Source: Lentihominibacter faecis (GTDB taxonomy: Bacteria > Bacillota > Clostridia > Peptostreptococcales > Anaerovoracaceae). Taken from it: a DNA stretch of 11,603 nucleotides. A program made the translations under genes and the position numbers. Shown piece after piece: positions 5,362 through 11,603 of this stretch. The stretch spans positions 1 through 11,603 of the forward strand of contig NZ_JACRWC010000060.1 in NCBI RefSeq assembly GCF_014306095.1. Direction: 5' to 3'. The stretch's first letter is position 1, and each line of letters opens with the position of its first letter. The notes under the pieces are model-generated. The model saw nothing but the letters and a program-made list of their open reading frames with translations, searched no databases and had not been told where the DNA came from.

Positions 5362-7950
5362 ATGGCTGCAAGAAGCAGAAAAAATGCGAAAACAACGAAA
5401 AAAGCATCTTCGAAGGAGAATAACAGGCGCACTGCAGGTTCTAAAGGGCGGTCTGCAAAGGGCGCTGCCCAGGAGACTGCCGCAAAGCAGCAACCAGGGG
5501 GAGAGCACAGGATCCGCGATGAAATCATAGCGATCATCGTGATCGCAGTGGGGATTTTCCTGGTGATAGCGCTGCAGACATCGGCTGCAGGGGAGCTGGG
5601 CCGGGTCCTTTCGGAGTTTTTTAAGGGATGCTTCGGATTTGCAGCCTATTTTTTGCCGTATTATTTCATCTTATACGGCGTGCTGCTTTTTGCAAAAAAA
5701 ACCATCGGGACAGGGGTCAAGTCTGTCATACTGCTTATAATCATATTCCTGACGCTTTCACTGATCAATTCGGCTAGATTTCTGGATCCCAAGGCATTAC
5801 GGTATGGATTGAGGGACATTGCATTTCATTACAGCAATGGGATCGTGCTGGACGATGGCGGCGCCTTCGGGATGACTGCAGGCGGTCTGATCGTACAGCT
5901 TATCGGGATCCCGGGACTTTATATAATGTCCATCGTGATCATTGTGATCTGTCTTCTCCTTGTAATGAACACCCCGGTCTCCAGATTCCTGGAGGAATTG
6001 AAGCTCCGGCAGGAAAAGATGGCTCAGCACAGAGAAGCCAAGCTGAAAGAACGGGAGATGAAAAAGCGGATCAGCATGCAGCAGATGGAAATGGAACTTC
6101 ACGATGCAGAAACTCTTGGAGATCGGAGGACAGAAAAGGGACGATTGAGCGCAGGACAGAAAAAGATCCTGGGCTACATGAGTGAAGGAAACAAACCGAA
6201 AAACGGAGCCTCTGCTTATGATGATATGTTTTATGATTCTCACAAGGATGAACCGGCAGCTGAACCTGTGCTTGATCCGGATGACGCAGTATCGGCGGCA
6301 GGCGTCGCTGCAGCTGCGGACGATTTGAAAAGAGCTTCGGAAGAAGTGAAGAAATTCCGCAATACGCCGGTGATCATCGGTGGATTTTCGCCGAAGTCGA
6401 CAGAAGCGAAGCTGTCAAAGGCCGAAGCTGCGAAGAGCACTTTGCAGGAAGAAGATTTTAATGTATCTGTGCCGACATCGGGAACTTACGAATTCCCGCC
6501 GATCGATCTGCTCCATAAAAGCCCTGCCGGAAGCGGGCAGAGCATGGACAGTGAGAGCGACCTGAGGCGAAAAGCAGCGAAGCTGGAGGATACTCTTCAC
6601 AGTTTCAATATAGACGCGGAGGTTACCAATGTGACCCAGGGTCCTACGGTAACCCGCTATGAAGTGCACCCTAACGTAGGAGTAAAAGTTAGCGGGATCA
6701 CTAATCTGGCCAATGATATCGCATTGAATATGGAAGCTCGCAGCATCCGTATCGAGGCGCCGATCCCTGGCAAACCTGCCGTGGGGATCGAAATCGAGAA
6801 CGAAAAGAACAGCATGGTAATGATCCGGGATATCATAGATACTCCGGCATTCCGCAAGGCCAGATCCAAGATCAGTTTTGCAGTGGGCAAGGATATTGAA
6901 GGAAACGCTATCGTGGCAGATCTGAAAACCATGCCCCACCTTTTGATTGCAGGATCTACCGGATCAGGAAAGAGCGTTTGTGTCAACAGCATCATTACCA
7001 GCATTTTATATAAAGCGACGCCGGAGGAAGTCAAGCTGGTTCTGATCGACCCGAAAGTGGTGGAACTTTCCAACTATAACGGGATCCCGCATATGCTGAT
7101 ACCGGTGGTGACAGAGCCGACCAAGGCTGCAGCTGCTCTCAACTGGGCGGTGGCAGAGATGGATGACCGGTACCGGAGATTTGCAGAAGAAGGCGTGCGG
7201 GAAATGGCAAGCTATAATAAAGTAATAAAGGAGCGGGGCGATGAGGATCTGGTGATGGCGCAGATCGTCATCATAATCGACGAGCTGGCTGACCTGATGA
7301 TGGTCGCCAAATCGCAGGTGGAAGAATCGATCTGTCGTCTGGCACAAAAGGCAAGAGCAGCCGGGATGCATCTGATCGTTGCGACCCAGAGGCCTTCCAC
7401 AGATGTTGTAACAGGCCTGATCAAGGCCAATATCCCGTCGCGGATCGCTTTCGCTGTTTCCTCTCATCATGATTCTATGACGATCCTTGACATGTCAGGA
7501 GCGGAAAAACTGGTAGGAAAGGGCGACATGCTTTTCAATCCGCTGGGAAGCGGCAAGCCGAAGCGGATTCAGGGGCCGTTTATCTCAGACGAGGAAGTAA
7601 AGAACGTGATCGACTTTGTAAAGGCTCAGGTGGAGGATACAGAGTATTCCAGCAATGTGCTGGATTCCATCGAGCGGGTGCACACTTCGGGTGCAGGTGG
7701 AAACGACAGAGACCAGGAAGATGAATTCTTGCCTGAGGCGATAGAAGTGGTGGTGCAGGCACAGCAGGCCTCTGTGTCAATGCTGCAGCGCAGATTCCGC
7801 ATAGGCTACAACCGGGCGGCGCGGATCATCGACATGATGGAAGAACGACAGATCATCGGACCTGCAGACGGAAGCAGACCGAGACAGGTGTTGATTTCCG
7901 AGGCGGATCTGCAGAACATGAAAGAGAGTACAGAGGATTTAGAACGATGA
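5362..7950 (+). CDS. ftsK: FtsK/SpoIIIE-family DNA translocase
   Basis: This 862-residue membrane-anchored hexameric ATPase pumps chromosomal DNA through the closing septum, in vegetative division (FtsK/SftA role) or into the forespore (SpoIIIE role). Residues 1-50 are very basic. Hydrophobic segments lie at about 53-73, 88-108, 118-135 and 170-200. A charged coiled linker (about 205-360) is followed by the alpha/beta motor: NVTQGPTVTRYEVHP, RIEAPIPGK, Walker A GSTGSGKS at 531-538, and Walker B IVIIIDEL at 635-642. The C-terminal gamma winged helix (about 787-850, with QRRFRIGYNRAARIIDMMEE) reads polar KOPS/SRS-type DNA signals. The ATG follows a modest AAAGG-type ribosome binding site and comes 15 bases after uppP. 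Its stop overlaps the rimO start. Whether the host sporulates cannot be told here, so ftsK versus spoIIIE is open. Confidence 0.95.
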   Translation: MAARSRKNAKTTKKASSKENNRRTAGSKGRSAKGAAQETAAKQQPGGEHRIRDEIIAIIVIAVGIFLVIALQTSAAGELGRVLSEFFKGCFGFAAYFLPYYFILYGVLLFAKKTIGTGVKSVILLIIIFLTLSLINSARFLDPKALRYGLRDIAFHYSNGIVLDDGGAFGMTAGGLIVQLIGIPGLYIMSIVIIVICLLLVMNTPVSRFLEELKLRQEKMAQHREAKLKEREMKKRISMQQMEMELHDAETLGDRRTEKGRLSAGQKKILGYMSEGNKPKNGASAYDDMFYDSHKDEPAAEPVLDPDDAVSAAGVAAAADDLKRASEEVKKFRNTPVIIGGFSPKSTEAKLSKAEAAKSTLQEEDFNVSVPTSGTYEFPPIDLLHKSPAGSGQSMDSESDLRRKAAKLEDTLHSFNIDAEVTNVTQGPTVTRYEVHPNVGVKVSGITNLANDIALNMEARSIRIEAPIPGKPAVGIEIENEKNSMVMIRDIIDTPAFRKARSKISFAVGKDIEGNAIVADLKTMPHLLIAGSTGSGKSVCVNSIITSILYKATPEEVKLVLIDPKVVELSNYNGIPHMLIPVVTEPTKAAAALNWAVAEMDDRYRRFAEEGVREMASYNKVIKERGDEDLVMAQIVIIIDELADLMMVAKSQVEESICRLAQKARAAGMHLIVATQRPSTDVVTGLIKANIPSRIAFAVSSHHDSMTILDMSGAEKLVGKGDMLFNPLGSGKPKRIQGPFISDEEVKNVIDFVKAQVEDTEYSSNVLDSIERVHTSGAGGNDRDQEDEFLPEAIEVVVQAQQASVSMLQRRFRIGYNRAARIIDMMEERQIIGPADGSRPRQVLISEADLQNMKESTEDLER

Positions 7951-9302
7951 AGTTGTATATAGAAACATTAGGATGCCCGAAGAATTTCAACGATTCAGAG
8001 GGGATCGCCGGGATCTGGGAACGTTCCGGCATGAATGTGACAGATGATCCGGCACAGGCGGATGCCATTTTGGTCAACACCTGCGGATTTATCAACGACG
8101 CCAAGAAAGAGTCCATCGACAAGATCTTTGAAATGGCGGATTTTATTGAGAAAGAAGATGATCAGGCGGCAGCAGAAGAGACGGATGCCGAAAAGAAGAT
8201 ACTGATCGTATCGGGATGTCTGTCACAGAGATACGGAAGTGAACTGTTCGATGAAATGCCGGAAGTGGATATTTTCCTTGGAGTCAACGACTATGAGAAA
8301 CTGCCTCAGATCGTGAAGAATTTCAAACGGGGGCAAAGGCAAAAATTGTTTAGCTGCCAGCCAGAAAAATTCATGGAATTTTCCGCGAGAAAAACGGAGG
8401 CAAACCCGTACACTGCGACACTTCGGATCGCAGAGGGATGCAATAATTGCTGTGCTTACTGCGTGATCCCGCAGATCCGCGGGAAATACCGCAGCAGACC
8501 GATGGAAAATATTTTGCAGGAAGCGGAAGAACTGGCGTCCAAAGGCTGCAGGGAAGTGATCCTTATCGCTCAGGATGTGACGGAGTACGGCAGAGATCTT
8601 TACGGAGAACTTATGCTGGCTAAGCTGCTGCGGAAGCTTTGCAGGATCGAAGGCCTGCGATGGATCCGACTGATGTATTGTTATGAGGATAAAATCACGG
8701 ACGAACTGATAGAAGTGATGGCTTCGGAAGAAAAAATCTGTCATTATATCGATATTCCATTGCAGCATATTTCGGATCATGTGCTGAGCAGCATGAACCG
8801 TCATTCGACGACGGAAAGCATTAAGGATACTCTTTGCAGACTGAGAAAAGCTATTCCGGATATCCACATTCGGACGACGCTGATCACCGGATTCCCGGGA
8901 GAGGGGGAGGAAGACTTCGACGAGCTGGTAGACTTCGTGGAAAGTCAGAAGTTTGAACGTCTGGGTGTATTTGCGTATTCCAGGGAGGAAGGTACGGTTG
9001 CCGGAGATATGGAAAACCAGATCGATGAAGAGATCAAGCAGGCCCGGGCGGACAGCATCATGCGCAGGCAGATGGATATTTCCCGAGAAGTCAACGAGGA
9101 AAAAGTGGGACGCATTTTCGAGGTCCTGGTGGACGGACAGGATGAAGAAGGTGCTTATATAGGAAGAACACAGTACGATGCACCGGAGATCGATAATACA
9201 GTGATCTTTCAGGCGGAGCAGGAACTCGTGCCGGGAGATCTGGTGAGGGTCGTGATCACGGATGCATTCGATTATGATATTGTGGGAAGAATGGAGGAGT
9301 AA
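7947..9302 (+). CDS. rimO: Ribosomal protein S12 methylthiotransferase RimO
   Basis: RimO is a radical-SAM enzyme with two iron-sulfur clusters that adds a methylthio group to a conserved Asp of ribosomal protein uS12. The 451 residues show the full order. The N-terminal UPF0004/MTTase domain has Cys10 (LGCPKN), Cys46 (NTCGFI) and Cys91 (SGCLSQRY). The radical-SAM CX3CX2C motif has Cys165, Cys169 and Cys172 (EGCNNCCAYCVIP), followed by IRGKYRSRP. A C-terminal TRAM RNA/protein-binding domain lies at about residues 380-450. The LGCPKN..DSE form and NTCGFI..AK.ESI favour RimO over the tRNA enzymes MiaB and MtaB. A short acidic insert (about residues 67-84) lies before Cys91. The start overlaps the ftsK stop as ATGA, indicating translational coupling. 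Confidence 0.94.
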   Translation: MKLYIETLGCPKNFNDSEGIAGIWERSGMNVTDDPAQADAILVNTCGFINDAKKESIDKIFEMADFIEKEDDQAAAEETDAEKKILIVSGCLSQRYGSELFDEMPEVDIFLGVNDYEKLPQIVKNFKRGQRQKLFSCQPEKFMEFSARKTEANPYTATLRIAEGCNNCCAYCVIPQIRGKYRSRPMENILQEAEELASKGCREVILIAQDVTEYGRDLYGELMLAKLLRKLCRIEGLRWIRLMYCYEDKITDELIEVMASEEKICHYIDIPLQHISDHVLSSMNRHSTTESIKDTLCRLRKAIPDIHIRTTLITGFPGEGEEDFDELVDFVESQKFERLGVFAYSREEGTVAGDMENQIDEEIKQARADSIMRRQMDISREVNEEKVGRIFEVLVDGQDEEGAYIGRTQYDAPEIDNTVIFQAEQELVPGDLVRVVITDAFDYDIVGRMEE

Positions 9303-9303
9303 C

Positions 9304-9837
9304 ATGAATTTACCTAATAAACTGACCATGGGACGGATCTTCGCGATCCCAGTATTTATTGTTGTATTTCTGATGGGATACCGCTACGTTGCGACGGTGA
9401 TTTTCATTCTGGCCGCCATTACTGATATGCTGGATGGTAAGATCGCCCGCAAGTATAATCTGGTGACGAATTTTGGCAAGCTGATGGATCCTCTGGCGGA
9501 CAAGCTGCTGGTCATGTCAGCACTGATCTGCCTGGCGCAGATAGGTGACGTGCCTGGCTGGATGGTCATCATTATTTTAGGACGAGAGTTTATTATTACA
9601 GGAATGCGTCAGGTGGCTGCAGCACAGGGAATCGTAATTGCGGCGGGCACGACAGGAAAGATCAAGACGATCACGCAGATGATCGCTATCCCGCTGCTGC
9701 TGCTCAATAACTGGCCTTTCAGCCTGCTCAGCTTCAATCTGCCGATGGATACGATTTTCCTGTGGATTGCACTGGTGATGACAGTAGTGTCTGGAACGGA
9801 ATATATCGTGAAAAACAAGCAACTGTTTTCCATGTAG
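9304..9837 (+). CDS. pgsA: Phosphatidylglycerophosphate synthase
   Basis: PgsA joins CDP-diacylglycerol and glycerol-3-phosphate to make phosphatidylglycerol phosphate, the committed step to anionic membrane phospholipids, at the inner face of the membrane. The protein is 177 residues. The complete CDP-alcohol phosphatidyltransferase motif D-X2-DG-X2-AR-X8-G-X3-D-X3-D is present at residues 41-66 (Asp41, Asp44, Gly45, Ala48, Arg49, Gly58, Asp62, Asp66). NLPNKLTMGRI at the N-terminus is typical of PgsA, and several hydrophobic helices follow. The start at 9304, one base after the rimO stop, is chosen over an upstream in-frame start at 9262 inside rimO, because GGAGGAG at 9293-9299 is well placed and the protein then begins as its relatives do. 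Confidence 0.95.
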   Translation: MNLPNKLTMGRIFAIPVFIVVFLMGYRYVATVIFILAAITDMLDGKIARKYNLVTNFGKLMDPLADKLLVMSALICLAQIGDVPGWMVIIILGREFIITGMRQVAAAQGIVIAAGTTGKIKTITQMIAIPLLLLNNWPFSLLSFNLPMDTIFLWIALVMTVVSGTEYIVKNKQLFSM

Positions 9838-9877
9838 GTTTTACATATCATTTCATTAGGAAGAAGGCGAAACAAGT

Positions 9878-11107
9878 ATGAAGACTGCGATTTTAAGCGT
9901 GGGAACTGAGATTTTATTCGGGCAGATCGTCAACACTAATACGGTGTATCTGTCACAGCAGATGAATATGCTGGGGTTTGATGTGATGTATCACTATACG
10001 GTTGGTGACAACCCAAAGCGCGTAGAAGAGATGATCGATCTGGCATTTCAGGATTGTGATCTTATCCTGACTACCGGAGGGCTGGGACCGACTCAGGATG
10101 ATCTGACAAAGGAAGTGGCCTGCAAAGCACTCGATGATACACTTGTGATGATGGATGATGTTCTGGAGGAAATCACAAAATACTTTAAGACCCTGGGAAG
10201 GGAAATGACGGAGAATAACAAGAAACAGGCGATCATGCCGTCCCGTGCCACGGTATTTCACAATGATGCGGGGACAGCACCGGGGTTTGCATTAGAAAAA
10301 GACGGGAAATATATTATCTGCATGCCGGGACCTCCGCGGGAGATGAAGCGTATGTTTCAAAAGAGCGTGGTTCCGTTTCTGCAAAGCATGATCGACGGAG
10401 CATTGTATTACCGTCAGATCAGGTTCTTCGGCATTGGTGAATCTATGCTGGAGACACAGCTTCTGGATCTGATCGATAACCAGACGGATCCAACGCTCGC
10501 TACTTATGCAAAAGAAGGGGAGTGCTCCCTTCGGATCGCATCCAAGCGTGCTACGGAAGAAGAGGCGGAACATGCTGTAGACGAAATGCTTGAGATGGTC
10601 AAAGAGCGCGTTGGTCATTATATTTACAGCTGTGATGATGAAGAACTGGCACAGGTGGTAGCCGACAGGCTGATGGAGCAGGGGTTGACGCTGTCCAGCG
10701 CGGAATCCTGTACCGGCGGTATGTTCGCATCGACAATGACGGATATTCCGGGAATCTCACAGTGTTTTGACCGGGGTCTGGTGACTTACAGCAATCAGGC
10801 CAAGATGGAGGAACTTGGTGTGAGTGCCGAGACTTTAGAAAAGTTCGGTGCAGTCAGCGAAGAGACGGCGCTGGAAATGGTGGAAGGCCTGAAGCGTGTC
10901 AGTGGCAGTGACGTCTGCATTTCTGTGACAGGGATCGCAGGACCAGGCGGTGGCTCGGAAGAAAAGCCGGTCGGTCTTGTTTACATTGGTTTCTCATATG
11001 GTGACAAAAAGATTTGCAAGAAGATCCAGATGAGAAACGTCAATCGCAGCTGGAACCGTCATTATACACTGCTGTGCATGCTGAATGTGATCTATAGAAA
11101 TATATGA
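9878..11107 (+). CDS. cinA: CinA: competence/damage-inducible protein with nicotinamide-nucleotide amidase domain
   Basis: This 409-residue protein has both usual CinA domains. The N-terminal MoaB/MogA-like domain (about 1-170) has SVGTEILFGQIVNTN, TTGGLGPTQDD and MPGPPREM, and in characterised homologues carries ADP-ribose pyrophosphatase activity. The C-terminal PncC domain (about 265-409) has SSAESCTGG, GLVTYSNQAK, GAVSEETA and SVTGIAGPGGG, and deamidates nicotinamide mononucleotide to nicotinic acid mononucleotide in NAD salvage. In Gram-positive bacteria cinA often lies just upstream of recA, as here. The gap after pgsA is 40 bases, with AGAAGG about ten bases before the ATG. The last 25 residues (RNVNRSWNRHYTLL...) are less familiar but retain the Arg-rich helix. 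A strong terminator follows, so recA is not obligatorily co-transcribed. Confidence 0.95.
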   Translation: MKTAILSVGTEILFGQIVNTNTVYLSQQMNMLGFDVMYHYTVGDNPKRVEEMIDLAFQDCDLILTTGGLGPTQDDLTKEVACKALDDTLVMMDDVLEEITKYFKTLGREMTENNKKQAIMPSRATVFHNDAGTAPGFALEKDGKYIICMPGPPREMKRMFQKSVVPFLQSMIDGALYYRQIRFFGIGESMLETQLLDLIDNQTDPTLATYAKEGECSLRIASKRATEEEAEHAVDEMLEMVKERVGHYIYSCDDEELAQVVADRLMEQGLTLSSAESCTGGMFASTMTDIPGISQCFDRGLVTYSNQAKMEELGVSAETLEKFGAVSEETALEMVEGLKRVSGSDVCISVTGIAGPGGGSEEKPVGLVYIGFSYGDKKICKKIQMRNVNRSWNRHYTLLCMLNVIYRNI

Positions 11108-11127
11108 TAGTGATATCGTTGTGATGA

Positions 11128-11173
11128 GACCCGCACTGTTTGAAAGCCAGGACAGTGCGGGTCGTTTTGTTTT
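11128..11173 (+). terminator. Rho-independent terminator after cinA
   Basis: GACCCGCACTGT (11128-11139) pairs perfectly with ACAGTGCGGGTC (11152-11163), a 12-bp GC-rich stem with a 12-base loop, followed by GTTTTGTTTT (11164-11173). It marks the end of the uppP-cinA run and separates it from recA. Confidence 0.9.
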
Positions 11174-11210
11174 GAATGCAGAGGAATCGAAAAGTCATGG
11201 AAGAAAATGG

Positions 11211-11239
11211 TTGACAGGTGCTGTATGCTGTGGTAATAT
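11211..11239 (+). promoter_or_regulatory. Candidate upstream promoter in the cinA-recA gap
   Basis: TTGACA at 11211-11216 and TAATAT at 11234-11239 are 17 bases apart, with a TG one base before the -10. The -35 is perfect; the -10 matches 4/6. It would give recA a second, SOS-box-distal start with a leader of about 200 bases, or make a short RNA. Confidence 0.4.
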
Positions 11240-11301
11240 ATGGATACCTCGGACGTCGCAGGCGGGGTTGACAGGAAATACAGCGAAGAGGCGGATGATG
11301 T

Positions 11302-11327
11302 TACAGCTAGTCTGCCCCATAGCTGTA
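11302..11327. repeat. Stem-loop between cinA and recA
   Basis: TACAGCTA (11302-11309) and TAGCTGTA (11320-11327) form an 8-bp perfect inverted repeat around ten bases. No T run follows, so it is not an ordinary terminator. It may be an operator or RNA element; nothing else supports it. Confidence 0.35.
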
Positions 11328-11375
11328 TTCCGGAAAAAAGTAATAGAAGAGAACCGGCTTTTCTCGGATTTGGTA

Positions 11376-11404
11376 TTGACCTTTCGGGAAGAATAGGGTA
11401 TTAT
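11376..11404 (+). promoter_or_regulatory. recA promoter
   Basis: TTGACC (11376-11381) and TATTAT (11399-11404) are 17 bases apart, each one mismatch from consensus. The start point would fall at about 11411, at the SOS box, leaving a leader of about 30 bases. Confidence 0.85.
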
Positions 11405-11410
11405 AAAAAA

Positions 11411-11422
11411 GAACAGACGTTC
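11411..11422. promoter_or_regulatory. LexA/DinR SOS box of recA
   Basis: GAACAGACGTTC has the GAAC-N4-GTTC form of the Gram-positive (Bacillus/Clostridium) LexA operator. It lies seven to eighteen bases after the -10, over the predicted start point, so LexA bound here would block recA until DNA damage. I saw no second box of this type in the window. Confidence 0.85.
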
Positions 11423-11440
11423 ACTATTTGGAGGTTAGAA

Positions 11441-11603
11441 ATGGCGACTAAGAAAAAAGAAGCGAAGACGATCAATACGAGTGAAGATAGAGAGAAAGCA
11501 TTAAGTGAAGCGCTGGCACAGATCCAGAAACAATTTGGCAAGGGCGCTGTTATGAAACTTGGTGATGATAATCCGATGATGAACATCGAGGCGATTTCGA
11601 CAG
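11441..11603 (+). CDS. recA: RecA recombinase, N-terminal part
   Basis: The first 54 codons of recA are present and the gene continues past the window. RecA forms ATP-dependent filaments on single-stranded DNA for homologous recombination and triggers LexA self-cleavage in the SOS response. After a Lys-rich start ([10 protein letters not shown]) the typical N-terminal helix follows: [20 protein letters not shown], then VMKLGDD and IEAIST, matching RecA of Clostridia. The Walker A motif lies beyond the edge. GGAGG at 11430-11434, six bases before the ATG, fixes the start. The same frame is open without a stop back to an ATG at 11240, but that ATG lacks a ribosome binding site and the extra sequence has no RecA character. 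Confidence 0.96.
   Translation, partial: MATKKKEAKTINTSEDREKALSEALAQIQKQFGKGAVMKLGDDNPMMNIEAIST

Noticed and set aside
9262..9303. Longer PgsA start inside rimO
   Set aside because: The start at 9304 has GGAGGAG in front and gives the normal MNLPNKLT beginning.
8223..9329. 368-codon minus-strand frame across rimO
   Set aside because: It is antisense to a gene with all RimO motifs. Its length reflects codon bias of the real gene, and its composition (His/Phe/Arg-rich) is typical of a shadow.
11121..11396. 91-codon open frame after cinA
   Set aside because: It begins just upstream of and runs through the terminator hairpin, and ends in the recA promoter. No family resemblance and no ribosome binding site.
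11240..11440. 67-codon in-frame N-terminal extension of RecA
   Set aside because: No ribosome binding site at 11240, the extension crosses the recA promoter and SOS box, and RecA proteins begin as at 11441. Kept only as a side remark.
1..11603. Search for CRISPR arrays, insertion sequences, tRNA/rRNA genes and phage genes
   Set aside because: I saw no regularly spaced repeats, transposase motifs, tRNA-like cloverleaf sequences or phage structural genes.

Overview
The window reads as chromosome of an anaerobic, low-to-moderate GC Firmicute of the class Clostridia. The basis is the gene order uppP - ftsK/spoIIIE - rimO - pgsA - cinA followed by recA, strong AGGAGG-type ribosome binding sites, near-consensus sigma-A promoters, and a Gram-positive-type SOS box in front of recA. 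I cannot name a genus from sequence alone.

Left part (1-2130) is accessory and visibly decayed. It starts with a scrap of a DUF4143-type AAA ATPase gene. Next come a bidirectional terminator and a minus-strand gene for a secreted protein (signal peptide, Gly/Ser/Gln-rich linker, probable right-handed beta-helix). Then a perfect consensus promoter precedes the broken remains of a HicA toxin gene and an intact HicB antitoxin gene. Last is a short open frame that joins the first residues of a response regulator to the last third of a histidine kinase, i.e. a two-component system collapsed by internal deletion. Three broken genes in 2.1 kb make this a gene graveyard beside conserved core genes.

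Middle part (2140-4329) holds two minus-strand genes: an AEC-family transporter with a tandem-repeat operator-like element at its promoter, and asd (aspartate-semialdehyde dehydrogenase), which ends in a strong terminator. asd and uppP are divergent and share a promoter region carrying a long-spaced inverted repeat.

Right part (4510-11107) is a compact plus-strand run of five genes: undecaprenyl-diphosphatase (wall lipid recycling), the FtsK/SpoIIIE DNA translocase, the S12 methylthiotransferase RimO, phosphatidylglycerophosphate synthase and CinA. Tight spacing, including an ATGA overlap and a 1-base gap, suggests one operon. It ends at a perfect 12-bp-stem terminator. recA then starts from its own promoter with a LexA/DinR box at the start point and runs off the window end.

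I found no convincing wholly new system. The best leads are the orphan HicB with a dead HicA, the response-regulator/kinase chimera, and the operator-like repeats at the AEC promoter.
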